From Eggerthellaceae bacterium UBA5906 (GTDB lineage: Bacteria; Actinomycetota; Coriobacteriia; Coriobacteriales; Eggerthellaceae), in assembly GCA_002431805.1 (NCBI GenBank), contig DJEE01000159.1, forward strand, positions 1-6,244: a DNA stretch of 6,244 nucleotides, read 5' to 3'. The translations under genes were made by a program, and so were the position numbers. How positions within the stretch are numbered: position 1 is the first letter of the stretch; every line of letters starts with the position of its first letter. Shown here piece by piece: positions 1-5,030 of the stretch. The notes under the pieces are model-generated. The model had not been told where the DNA came from. It worked only from the letters and a program-made list of their open reading frames with translations, and did not search any database.

Positions 1-1089
1 GAGAACATGCAGCGCACCGGCGCTTACAAGGTGCGCGGCGCATATTACAAAATCAGCACGCTTACCGACGAGGAGCGCGCGCACGGCCTGATCACCGCAT
101 CTGCCGGCAACCATGCGCAGGGTGTTGCCTACGCTGCCCAGCACTACGGCGTGAAGGCCACCATCGTCATGCCCACCACCACGCCGCTTATCAAGGTGGA
201 GCGCACCAAGACGCTTGGCGCCGACGTGGTGCTGGCCGGCAACGTGTACGACGAGGCTTACGAGCACGCGCTGAAACTTGCCGAGGAAAACAGCTACACG
301 TTCATCCACCCGTTCAACGACCTGGGCGTTGCCACGGGCCAAGGCACTATCGCCATGGAAATCGTGCAGGAGCTGCCGCTTGTCGACTACATCCTGGTGC
401 CCATCGGAGGCGGCGGGCTTGCCACGGGCGTGTCTACGCTGGCCAAGCTGCTCAACCCCCACATCAAGGTCATTGGCGTGGAGCCCTCCGGCGCTGCGTG
501 TATGAAGGCCTCGCTTGAGGCCGGCCATGTGGTGAAGCTGCCTTCCGCCAACACCATCGCCGACGGCACCGCCGTGCTTGAGCCCGGCGACAAGATTTTC
601 CCCTACATCCAGGAAAACCTTGACGGCATCATCACCGTTGACGACGACGAGCTGATTGCTGCGTTCCTGGACATGGTGGAGAACCACAAGATGGTGGTGG
701 AGAACTCCGGCCTGCTTACCGTGGCCGCCCTGCGCCACCTGGACTTTGAGGGCAAGAAGGTTGTGTCCATCCTGTCCGGCGGCAACATGGACGTCATCAC
801 CATGTCGTCGGTGGTGCAGCACGGCCTTATTCAGCGCGACCGCATCTTCACCGTCTCGGTGCTGCTGCCCGACCGCCCCGGCGAGCTGGTGCGCGTGGCG
901 CAGGTTATCGCCGACAACAAGGGCAACGTCATCCGCCTGGACCACAACCAGTTCGTCACCACGAACCGCCAGGCTGCCGTGGAACTGCGCGTCACCATCG
1001 AGGCGTTCGGCACCGACCACAAGCAGCAAATTGTCAAGGCGCTTGAGGACGCAGGCTTCCGCCCGAAGCTGATCGTGGCTCACCTGTAA
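1..1089 (+). CDS. ilvA: Threonine ammonia-lyase (threonine dehydratase), one-ACT-domain form, 5' partial
   Basis: This PLP enzyme deaminates L-threonine to 2-oxobutanoate and ammonia in the cytoplasm, either for isoleucine synthesis or for threonine fermentation. The reading frame is open from base 1 and begins inside the conserved N-terminal motif, so the ATG at 7 is an internal Met. Roughly 40 residues are missing compared with the ~400-residue family. Counting from that Met, the PLP-binding Lys is K8 in the GAYKVRGA motif, SAGNHAQG is at 32-39, the phosphate-binding glycine loop GGGG is at 134-137, and SGGN is at 257-260. A C-terminal ACT domain follows from about 281 to 360 (FTVSVLLPDRPGELVRV...). 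A single short ACT domain fits the medium form (TIGR01127-like) rather than the two-ACT biosynthetic E. coli IlvA, so the role could be catabolic (tdcB-like). It is followed by its own terminator hairpin. Family assignment is very secure; the biosynthetic versus catabolic role is not. Confidence 0.95.
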   Translation, partial: ENMQRTGAYKVRGAYYKISTLTDEERAHGLITASAGNHAQGVAYAAQHYGVKATIVMPTTTPLIKVERTKTLGADVVLAGNVYDEAYEHALKLAEENSYTFIHPFNDLGVATGQGTIAMEIVQELPLVDYILVPIGGGGLATGVSTLAKLLNPHIKVIGVEPSGAACMKASLEAGHVVKLPSANTIADGTAVLEPGDKIFPYIQENLDGIITVDDDELIAAFLDMVENHKMVVENSGLLTVAALRHLDFEGKKVVSILSGGNMDVITMSSVVQHGLIQRDRIFTVSVLLPDRPGELVRVAQVIADNKGNVIRLDHNQFVTTNRQAAVELRVTIEAFGTDHKQQIVKALEDAGFRPKLIVAHL

Positions 1090-1122
1090 GCGCGCGTAAG
1101 CCGCAGAGCACGCATTTTGCGT

Positions 1123-1167
1123 AAGCCCCTGACCTGGTACGTTTCACGACGGACCGGTCGGGGGCTT
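1123..1167 (+). terminator. Hairpin terminator after the threonine ammonia-lyase gene
   Basis: AAGCCCCTGACC (1123-1134) pairs with GGTCGGGGGCTT (1156-1167) over 12 positions, with one U-G wobble. The stem can continue inward (GGT 1136-1138 with ACC 1153-1155, then CGT/ACG 1140-1142 with 1146-1148). The following AGTGTTTTCC is only moderately T-rich. It begins 34 bases after the stop codon and would separate the enzyme gene from the AEC permease. A smaller inverted repeat, CGCCGC/GCGGCG (1179-1184 and 1196-1201), lies between the terminator and the next gene and has no assigned role. Confidence 0.7.
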
Positions 1168-1231
1168 AGTGTTTTCCCCGCCGCAAACCTAAAACGCGGC
1201 GCACGCAGTTTCGGAAAGAGGGTTTTCGGGC

Positions 1232-2146
1232 ATGGAAGGCGCCCTTATCAAAGTACTTGCATTCGTTTGCGCCATTGTTGCGGGCTACCTTATGGGACAC
1301 GGCGGCAAACTGGGTTCAACGCCGGGCACGTTCGTGTCGAACATCGTGTTCACCATCACGCTGCCGTGCGCCATCATTCACGCGTTCGGCGCGGCAGATT
1401 TCACGTACGACCTGTTGCTTTTGGTGCCGCTTGGGTTTGCGTGCGCGTTTGGCGCCTACCTGGTTGCCCTTGTGCTTACCCTGCGCACCGAACGCAAGGC
1501 GCGCATCTTCTACCTGCTAAACTCCTGCGGTTTTAACATCGGGTGCTTTGCGCTGCCTTTCGTGCAGGCCATCTTCTCGCCCACCATGGCGGTGGCAACG
1601 TGTTTGTTCGATGCCGGCAACGCCTTCATGATGGCCGGCGGGTCGTACGCGCTCACAGGGTTGGTTGCCGGCGCGGGCCGTGTTGAGCACCCCGCGCGTT
1701 TCATTGCCAAGCGCCTTTTCGGCAGCCTGCCCTTCGACACGTACCTGCTTATCATCGTGCTGGCCGTGCTAGGCATCCGCCTCCCCAACGAAATCGTGCT
1801 GTTCACCGAGCCCATTGCGAACGCGAACTCGTTTTTGGCCATGTTCATGCTGGGCTGCATGATGAGCTTTGCCGTGTCGCGCGAGCGTCTAGCCAGCGTG
1901 GCGAAGCTGCTGAGTTTGCGCGTGGCGTTCAGCATTGCCTTCACCTGCCTGATTTGGGCGGTGCTGCCCTGCGATGGCATGCTGAAAGCCGTGCTCACGC
2001 TTTTAGTATGGGGTCCGGCAAGCGCGCTGGCGCCTATGTACACGCAAATGTCGGGCGGCGACGGCGGCCTGGCCGGCTTTGCCAATGCCGCCACTATCAT
2101 TTTGGGCGTCATAGCCGCAACAACCATTGCGCTGACCCTCGCGTAA
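1232..2146 (+). CDS. AEC (auxin efflux carrier) family transporter
   Basis: This is a 304-residue, almost wholly hydrophobic protein with about ten predicted membrane segments, roughly at 4-22, 34-53, 60-83, 93-115, 120-145, 169-183, 199-217, 231-247, 252-270 and 282-303. Two five-segment halves are typical of the AEC/bile-acid:Na+ symporter fold. Family-like motifs are N97-S-C-G-F-N-I-G-C-F-A-L-P-F-V-Q (97-112), just after the charged loop RTERKAR, and FDAGNAF (126-132). Family members move organic anions such as malate or malonate across the inner membrane, but the substrate cannot be read from the sequence. The start at 1232 is supported by AAAGAGG at 1215-1221 (10-base spacing) and by the hydrophobic N-terminus. 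The length of 304 aa is normal for the family. It stands alone between a terminator and the promoter of the next gene. I see no strong promoter in the 64 bases upstream and no clear terminator downstream. Confidence 0.9.
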   Translation: MEGALIKVLAFVCAIVAGYLMGHGGKLGSTPGTFVSNIVFTITLPCAIIHAFGAADFTYDLLLLVPLGFACAFGAYLVALVLTLRTERKARIFYLLNSCGFNIGCFALPFVQAIFSPTMAVATCLFDAGNAFMMAGGSYALTGLVAGAGRVEHPARFIAKRLFGSLPFDTYLLIIVLAVLGIRLPNEIVLFTEPIANANSFLAMFMLGCMMSFAVSRERLASVAKLLSLRVAFSIAFTCLIWAVLPCDGMLKAVLTLLVWGPASALAPMYTQMSGGDGGLAGFANAATIILGVIAATTIALTLA

Positions 2147-2179
2147 CGAACGCTTTTTGCCGTTTCCGAAATAAATGCA

Positions 2180-2216
2180 CGCCATAAGTTGACTATGGCG
2201 TACTTATTGGTACTAT
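2180..2216 (+). promoter_or_regulatory. Promoter of the DUF3793 gene with overlapping inverted repeat
   Basis: TTGACT (2189-2194, 5 of 6 matches to the sigma70 -35 consensus) is followed after 16 bases by TACTAT (2211-2216, 4 of 6 matches to TATAAT). Transcription would begin near 2223 and give a leader of about 27 bases. The -35 box lies within a perfect inverted repeat CGCCATA-N7-TATGGCG (2180-2186 and 2194-2200), which extends one more pair outward (A2179-T2201). A repressor bound there would cover the -35. The repeat is not followed by a T run, so it does not look like a terminator for the upstream permease. Confidence 0.55.
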
Positions 2217-2237
2217 GTTAGCCGTTTCATACTTATG

Positions 2238-2244
2238 AAGGAGG
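2238..2244 (+). promoter_or_regulatory. Ribosome binding site deciding the DUF3793 start
   Basis: AAGGAGG is a near-perfect Shine-Dalgarno sequence five bases before the ATG at 2250. It lies downstream of an in-frame ATG at 2235, which would otherwise give a protein five residues longer. The 2250 start is therefore preferred. Confidence 0.85.
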
Positions 2245-2249
2245 CTAGC

Positions 2250-2939
2250 ATGACCTCACAACCGTTGTGCAGCACACTCGAACGCAAACTTGTGCACCAC
2301 TGTTCACCCACGCTGGCAGGACTGAAGCCGGCGAACCTGTTCGTGTGCCGAGAAGGCCTTGCGGCCGACGGCGAGATAGGCGAAAGCACCGCAGGGCTTG
2401 CTCCCGAGTCTTGCGCGTTTTCCCACGAACTTGCGTTGTGCAGGAAAAAGCTTGAGCCATGCGGCGTGCGCATAGAAGTTTTGGCCCGGCGCAAAACCGG
2501 GCTGTTGTTGTACGTGTATCGTCCAACCATGCTACGCAACAGCCTTGCCCAGCCCAAGGTTGCCCACTATTTACGACGCGAAGGCTACGACCCCGCCGAT
2601 TTGTCGGCCTGCATCACGAAGTTGCATCGTCGCATTTGCGGCACCGACTTGGCCGCCACGCTTTCGGGCAGTTGCGCATTCCCGCACGAAATAGGCTTTT
2701 TCCTGGGCTACCCCTACCGCGACGTGGTGGGATTTATCGAGAACAACGGCGAGAACAGTTTATGCACCGGATGCTGGAAGGTGTACAGCAAGCAGCGTGA
2801 CGCGCAGGCGTGTTTCTGCTGTTACAAAACGTGCACCGCAGCGTACGAAGATTTGTACAGCGAGGGCGTGCCCATCGATTGCCTGGCAACGCTTGACGAG
2901 AACTTCCCAGCTCAAGAGGCGTTTGCGGCCGCTGTTTAG
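2250..2939 (+). CDS. DUF3793 family protein, cysteine-rich
   Basis: This 229-residue soluble protein of unknown function has no signal peptide or membrane segment. DUF3793 hallmarks are visible: C18-S-P-T-L-A-G-L-K-P-A-N-L-F (18-31) near the N-terminus, a basic stretch before LLLYVYRP (85-92), and F144-P-H-E-I-G-F-F-L-G-Y-P (144-155) leading to the GFIENNGEN segment (161-169) and WKVY (176-179). It carries 16 cysteines (about 7%). They include C172-x2-C175, then C188-x-C190-C191-x3-C195, which could form a metal or iron-sulfur site or simply be redox-active thiols; this is inference. From recollection, DUF3793 genes of anaerobic Firmicutes and Actinobacteria often sit beside flavodoxin genes, as here, where a flavodoxin starts 185 bases downstream on the same strand. 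That suggests a redox or iron-related role, but no reaction is known. The start at 2250 is chosen from the AAGGAGG at 2238-2244. Confidence 0.85.
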   Translation: MTSQPLCSTLERKLVHHCSPTLAGLKPANLFVCREGLAADGEIGESTAGLAPESCAFSHELALCRKKLEPCGVRIEVLARRKTGLLLYVYRPTMLRNSLAQPKVAHYLRREGYDPADLSACITKLHRRICGTDLAATLSGSCAFPHEIGFFLGYPYRDVVGFIENNGENSLCTGCWKVYSKQRDAQACFCCYKTCTAAYEDLYSEGVPIDCLATLDENFPAQEAFAAAV

Positions 2940-3124
2940 CCCGCGCGAAGCTTATGTGTATGGGGTGCGCGGCAGGTCGCGGGTCGGCCAGGCACGCACT
3001 GCCGGACAGCCGCTCCCGTCGCTCGGCGGCACCCCTCGCGCCGAACAGCCGGTGCGCTTGCCTTGAGCGCCTCGGCCGTTCGGCACAAGACCGACACTCC
3101 CCTTGTATATGAAAGGATTAGCAG
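2940..3124 (+). other. GC-rich, hairpin-prone spacer between the DUF3793 and flavodoxin genes
   Basis: This is a 185-base non-coding stretch in which I see no supported gene. It contains several short inverted repeats: GGCA/TGCC (2991-2994, 3000-3003), GCGCT/AGCGC (3054-3058, 3066-3070), and a longer-range GGGGTGC/GCACCCC (2962-2968, 3029-3035). A 12-base direct repeat, GCCGGACAGCCG (3001-3012) and GCCGAACAGCCG (3040-3051), has one mismatch and a 39-base period. The flavodoxin ribosome site AAAGGA is at 3112-3117. GTATAT (3105-3110) resembles a -10 box but has no -35 partner and sits too close to the ribosome site to be useful. The region could be a structured leader, a processed intercistronic segment or a dispersed intergenic repeat. 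No known riboswitch core is recognisable. Confidence 0.4.
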
Positions 3125-3544
3125 ATGAGCAAAGTAGCAGTGGTTTACTGGAGCGGCACCGGCAACACCGAGGCCATGGCCGACTTGGTGGCGCAGGGCG
3201 TGCGTGCCGCCGGCGGCACAGCTGACATCGTGCAGTGCGGCGACTTCAGCGCCGATCGCGTGGCGGACTACGACGCGTTCGCCTTCGGCTGCCCCGCTAT
3301 GGGCGATGAAGAGCTGGAAGACACCGAGTTTCTGCCTATGTACGACGAAGTTGAGCCCGCGCTGTCCGGCCAGAAAGTTGCACTGTTCGGCTCGTACGAC
3401 TGGAACGACGGCGAATGGATGGAGCTGTGGGAGCAGCGCGCCGACGAGGCCGGCCTGAACGTAGTGGACAGCGTCATTGCCAAGGATTATCCCGATGACG
3501 ACGCGGCGTCCGAATGCATGCGTCTGGGTGCTCAGCTGGCATAA
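3125..3544 (+). CDS. Short-chain flavodoxin
   Basis: This 139-residue cytoplasmic FMN-binding electron carrier can replace ferredoxin, for example under iron shortage. Beta-1 runs directly into the phosphate loop W9-S-G-T-G-N-T-E16, the classic T/S-x-T-G-x-T/S signature that holds the FMN phosphate. The two isoalloxazine-contact loops are recognisable at F54-G-C-P-A-M-G-D-E-E-L-E-D66 and F88-G-S-Y-D-W-N-D-G-E-W98. The final helix ends at the C-terminus without the ~20-residue insertion of long-chain flavodoxins. The protein is acidic, as expected for an electron carrier. The start at 3125 is supported by AAAGGA (3112-3117) seven bases upstream. It follows the DUF3793 gene on the same strand and may share its transcript, and it ends at a strong hairpin terminator. 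The partner oxidoreductase is not in this window. Confidence 0.93.
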   Translation: MSKVAVVYWSGTGNTEAMADLVAQGVRAAGGTADIVQCGDFSADRVADYDAFAFGCPAMGDEELEDTEFLPMYDEVEPALSGQKVALFGSYDWNDGEWMELWEQRADEAGLNVVDSVIAKDYPDDDAASECMRLGAQLA

Positions 3545-3564
3545 CGCAGCCAACCCGCAAACGC

Positions 3565-3604
3565 AAAAGGGGCGTTCCCGATGGTGTTCGGGAACGCCCC
3601 TTTT
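3565..3604. terminator. Bidirectional rho-independent terminator between convergent genes
   Basis: AAAAGGGGCGTTCCCGA (3565-3581) and TCGGGAACGCCCCTTTT (3588-3604) form a perfect 17-bp stem with a six-base loop. The stem has A's on one side and T's on the other, so it works on both strands. It lies 20 bases after the flavodoxin stop and 23 bases beyond the stop of the convergent HMA gene, and would end both transcripts. Confidence 0.95.
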
Positions 3605-3627
3605 CACGTGGTTCAACGCTTTAGCAG

Positions 3628-3996
3628 CTAGCGCTGAATCATGTAGTAGCCCGCATCACGCAGCGCGTCTTTCACACGCGCCATGTCAAGCGGCTGCTTA
3701 GATAGCACATGGGCGTTTTTCGCATCCAAGTCTACCTGCGCCCACACGCCATCGATGCCGTTGAGTGCATTTTCTACTGCGTCAACGCACTTTTCGCAGG
3801 TCATGCCACCAACCGGCACATCCGTTGCGTACGGGTAGTTCGCCTTATCGGTGTCGGCAACATGCACGCGCTTGGCCTTCTTCGCGCTTTTCTTCCCGCA
3901 GCACGACCCGTCGCCGGAAAACGTGCGGATGGCCTGCCGCCCCGCAAACACCATTGCCACGGCGATAACTACGCAAATAATCACGGTAGCAGCCAT
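3628..3996 (-). CDS. Membrane-anchored heavy-metal-associated (HMA) domain protein, probable copper binder
   Basis: This 122-residue protein has an N-terminal hydrophobic segment (about 4-18, ATVIICVVIAVAMVF) that looks like an uncleaved membrane anchor. A short cysteine motif, S31-C-C-G, and a lysine-rich stretch (35-43) follow, then an HMA fold from about 57 to 121. The HMA signature is G64-M-T-C-E-K-C70; C67 and C70 are the soft-metal ligands, typical of Cu(I) chaperones and CopA N-terminal domains. The ending ALRDAGYYMI matches the last strand of the fold. Family knowledge suggests it passes or buffers Cu(I) at the membrane, usually beside a CopA-type ATPase, but none is in the window. 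The frame is open up to an ATG at 4227. I chose 3996 because AAAGGTGG (complement of 4001-4008) lies just upstream, the hydrophobic anchor begins there, and the promoter and operator candidates lie at 4038-4069. It converges on the flavodoxin gene. Confidence 0.87.
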   Translation of the reverse strand: MAATVIICVVIAVAMVFAGRQAIRTFSGDGSCCGKKSAKKAKRVHVADTDKANYPYATDVPVGGMTCEKCVDAVENALNGIDGVWAQVDLDAKNAHVLSKQPLDMARVKDALRDAGYYMIQR

Positions 3997-4037
3997 GATT
4001 CCACCTTTCTTAGATGCCACTAACAAAAACTTAGCCG

Positions 4038-4054
4038 ATTGTAACACCTTTATA
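4038..4054 (-). promoter_or_regulatory. Candidate promoter elements for the HMA gene
   Basis: Read on the minus strand, two -10-like boxes precede the gene: TACAAT (complement of 4038-4043, 5 of 6 matches) and TATAAA (complement of 4049-4054, 5 of 6). TATAAA has a weak -35 candidate, TGCAAA (complement of 4072-4077), at 17-base spacing. In that arrangement the G/C-tract palindrome would lie across the spacer and partly overlap the -10. TACAAT has no recognisable -35 because the G/C tract occupies its place. I cannot choose between them. Confidence 0.4.
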
Positions 4055-4069
4055 CCCCCTGGGGGCATA
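4051..4069. promoter_or_regulatory. Probable CsoR/RcnR-type metal-sensor operator
   Basis: TATACCCCCTGGGGGCATA is an interrupted palindrome of five C's and five G's about a single central T, flanked by near-symmetrical TATA/CATA arms. G/C tracts of this kind bounded by AT-rich arms are the recognition pattern of the CsoR/RcnR family of Cu(I)/Ni(II)/Co(II) or thiol-responsive repressors. The site lies 55 bases upstream of the copper-type HMA gene and overlaps its candidate promoter, which supports metal-induced derepression. The regulator gene is not in the window. The membrane-protein gene at 4214 lies on the other side but has a separate -10 box about 85 bases away. Confidence 0.65.
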
Positions 4070-4152
4070 TTTTTGCAGAAATCGAAAACTGCACGAAGCA
4101 CAGCTGCAACCTTAGGGTCATGCGCACGAATGCTTTTGATACGCCCGCACGT

Positions 4153-4158
4153 TATACT
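4153..4158 (+). promoter_or_regulatory. Candidate -10 box for the membrane-protein gene at 4214
   Basis: TATACT matches the -10 consensus at 5 of 6 positions and would place the transcript start near 4165, about 50 bases before the ATG. No good -35 is present at 16-18 bases upstream (ATGCTT or TGCTTT is the best), so the assignment is tentative. Confidence 0.4.
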
Positions 4159-4201
4159 TAGCCTACCTGGGAAAACGCACATGCGCCCAACGCCCACCAC
4201 C

Positions 4202-4207
4202 AGGAGG
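4202..4207 (+). promoter_or_regulatory. Ribosome binding site deciding the start at 4214
   Basis: AGGAGG is a perfect Shine-Dalgarno core six bases before the ATG at 4214. The reading frame is open much further upstream (back to an ATG at 3851), but that extension runs antisense to the HMA gene and through its promoter region. The shorter start is therefore chosen. Confidence 0.85.
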
Positions 4208-4213
4208 TGCCCT

Positions 4214-4816
4214 ATGCCGTTTATCACCCGACAAGACCAAACGTACGGCTACGCCCCTGACGCATTTGCCTTCTGGCGAAACCAAGCCGTGTACTTCTGC
4301 CTGTTTTCGGTGCTGGGCCACTGGATGGAAATTGCGTACTGCAGCTTTATGAACATCTTCGGCATCGTAGACCCCAACTCGCTGGTATGGGATGACCCGA
4401 TGTACCCGTTTTGCGTGTACGGCGTAGGCATCCTGGTGTGCGCGCTGGTACTGGTGCCGCTGCGCATTCAGCTGGTAAAGCGTCGCCGCACGCTTTGGGG
4501 CGCCGCACTTGAGTTTTTCGTCATCACCGTGCTGGTGTGCATGGCTATGGAACTTACCATGGGGCTTATGCTCAACCAACCCGACGCGGCGGGCAACTAC
4601 CCGCTGTGGGACAATTCACAGCTGCCAGGCAATATCCTTGGCCAAGCGTGGATCGTCAACGACGTGGGATTAGGCGCGGTTGCCATGCTGTACACCTGGG
4701 TGGTGTACCCGCTTATGCAAAAGGCGCTTTCGCGCGTGCCTATCCGCGTGATGAATGTTGCCGCTGCCGTAATCGTAGTGGGTTTCGTGGCGCTGTGCGT
4801 AGTGAAGTTCTCGTAA
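4214..4816 (+). CDS. Multi-pass membrane protein, resembles PF06541 (putative ABC transporter permease, CmpB type)
   Basis: This is a 200-residue integral membrane protein with about five hydrophobic segments, roughly 25-50, 65-84, 96-120, 148-168 and 180-198. Several features recall PF06541: an early FSVLGHWMEIAYCSF segment (31-45), a Pro-Tyr motif in MYPFCVYGVGILV (63-75), a helix with a conserved-looking Glu (AALEFF, 97-102), and an aromatic/Asn loop YPLWDNSQLPGNILGQAW (129-146) close to the family's W-D-Y-S...N-x-x-G motif. PF06541 proteins are named as ABC permeases, but no transport function is well established and there is no ATPase gene next to it here. A short charged loop, RRR (90-92), follows the second segment, a likely cytoplasmic position by the positive-inside rule. 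It is transcribed divergently from the HMA gene. The family call is from pattern memory and is only moderately secure. Confidence 0.6.
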   Translation: MPFITRQDQTYGYAPDAFAFWRNQAVYFCLFSVLGHWMEIAYCSFMNIFGIVDPNSLVWDDPMYPFCVYGVGILVCALVLVPLRIQLVKRRRTLWGAALEFFVITVLVCMAMELTMGLMLNQPDAAGNYPLWDNSQLPGNILGQAWIVNDVGLGAVAMLYTWVVYPLMQKALSRVPIRVMNVAAAVIVVGFVALCVVKFS

Positions 4817-5030
4817 GGGTGCTGTTGCGAAGTGCGCATTGCCTTGGGGCTTCGCATAGAGTAAGGCCTGTTCATGGGCTGCTTTCTTCAAACACTGCCA
4901 GGTGAATTTCACCGTTTCAAGCCCCGCTTTGCCCGGCATAGCCTACAAAATTGCTAGGCTTATCGACCGCGCGGAATGCCGGGTATCGATATTTCGAAAT
5001 ACCCGGCGTGCGGAATATCCTATATTCCTA
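4817..5030. other. Non-coding region rich in inverted repeats upstream of metY
   Basis: Together with the metY promoter and leader this is a 308-base gap without a convincing gene. It holds TGCGAAG/CTTCGCA (4826-4832, 4850-4856), which may end the upstream transcript although no T run follows; a 13-base palindrome GGTGAATTTCACC (4901-4913); AGCCTA/TAGGCT (4940-4945, 4955-4960); GCCGGGTAT/ATACCCGGC (4978-4986, 4999-5007); and GGAATAT/ATATTCC (5012-5018, 5022-5028). GGGGCTT (4846-4852) can also pair with AAGCCCC (4919-4925). CCCGGCAT (4932-4939) and ATACCCGGC both compete for the same GCCGGG strand. No known riboswitch core is recognised. Confidence 0.6.
5012..5028. promoter_or_regulatory. Candidate operator directly upstream of the metY promoter
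   Basis: GGAATATCCTATATTCC is a perfect 7-bp inverted repeat with a three-base centre. It ends two bases before the metY -35 box, a usual location for either an activator or a repressor. The GGAAT/ATTCC half-sites are loosely reminiscent of sites bound by Rrf2-type cysteine-metabolism regulators (CymR), but this is only a resemblance and the regulator is unknown. Confidence 0.5.

Noticed and set aside
1510..2127. A 205-codon minus-strand open frame opposite the AEC transporter gene.
   Set aside because: Mirror of codon bias; the plus-strand protein has family motifs and membrane topology, the minus-strand product has neither.
2936..3616. A 226-codon minus-strand open frame across the flavodoxin gene and its upstream spacer.
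   Set aside because: It lies antisense to a clear flavodoxin, runs through the bidirectional terminator stem and resembles no protein family.
3851..4213. N-terminal extension of the 4214 membrane-protein gene back to an ATG at 3851.
   Set aside because: The extension would overlap the HMA gene and its promoter in antisense; a perfect AGGAGG stands before the ATG at 4214.
3997..4227. N-terminal extension of the HMA protein by 77 residues.
   Set aside because: It would run through the operator, the promoter candidates and the ribosome binding site, and would bury the membrane anchor in the middle of the protein.
4826..4856. The TGCGAAG/CTTCGCA hairpin as a rho-independent terminator of the 4214-4816 gene.
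   Set aside because: The 7-bp stem has a 17-base loop and is followed by TAGAGTAAGG rather than a T run; it is kept only as an inverted repeat.
4917..4940. The TTCAAGCCCCGCTTTGCCCGGCA segment loosely recalls a conserved part of the SAM-IV aptamer.
   Set aside because: The rest of the aptamer (closing P1 strand and the downstream GGGTGATGAC-type segment) is not visible, and a strong promoter lies between it and metY. The likeness is short and GC-driven.
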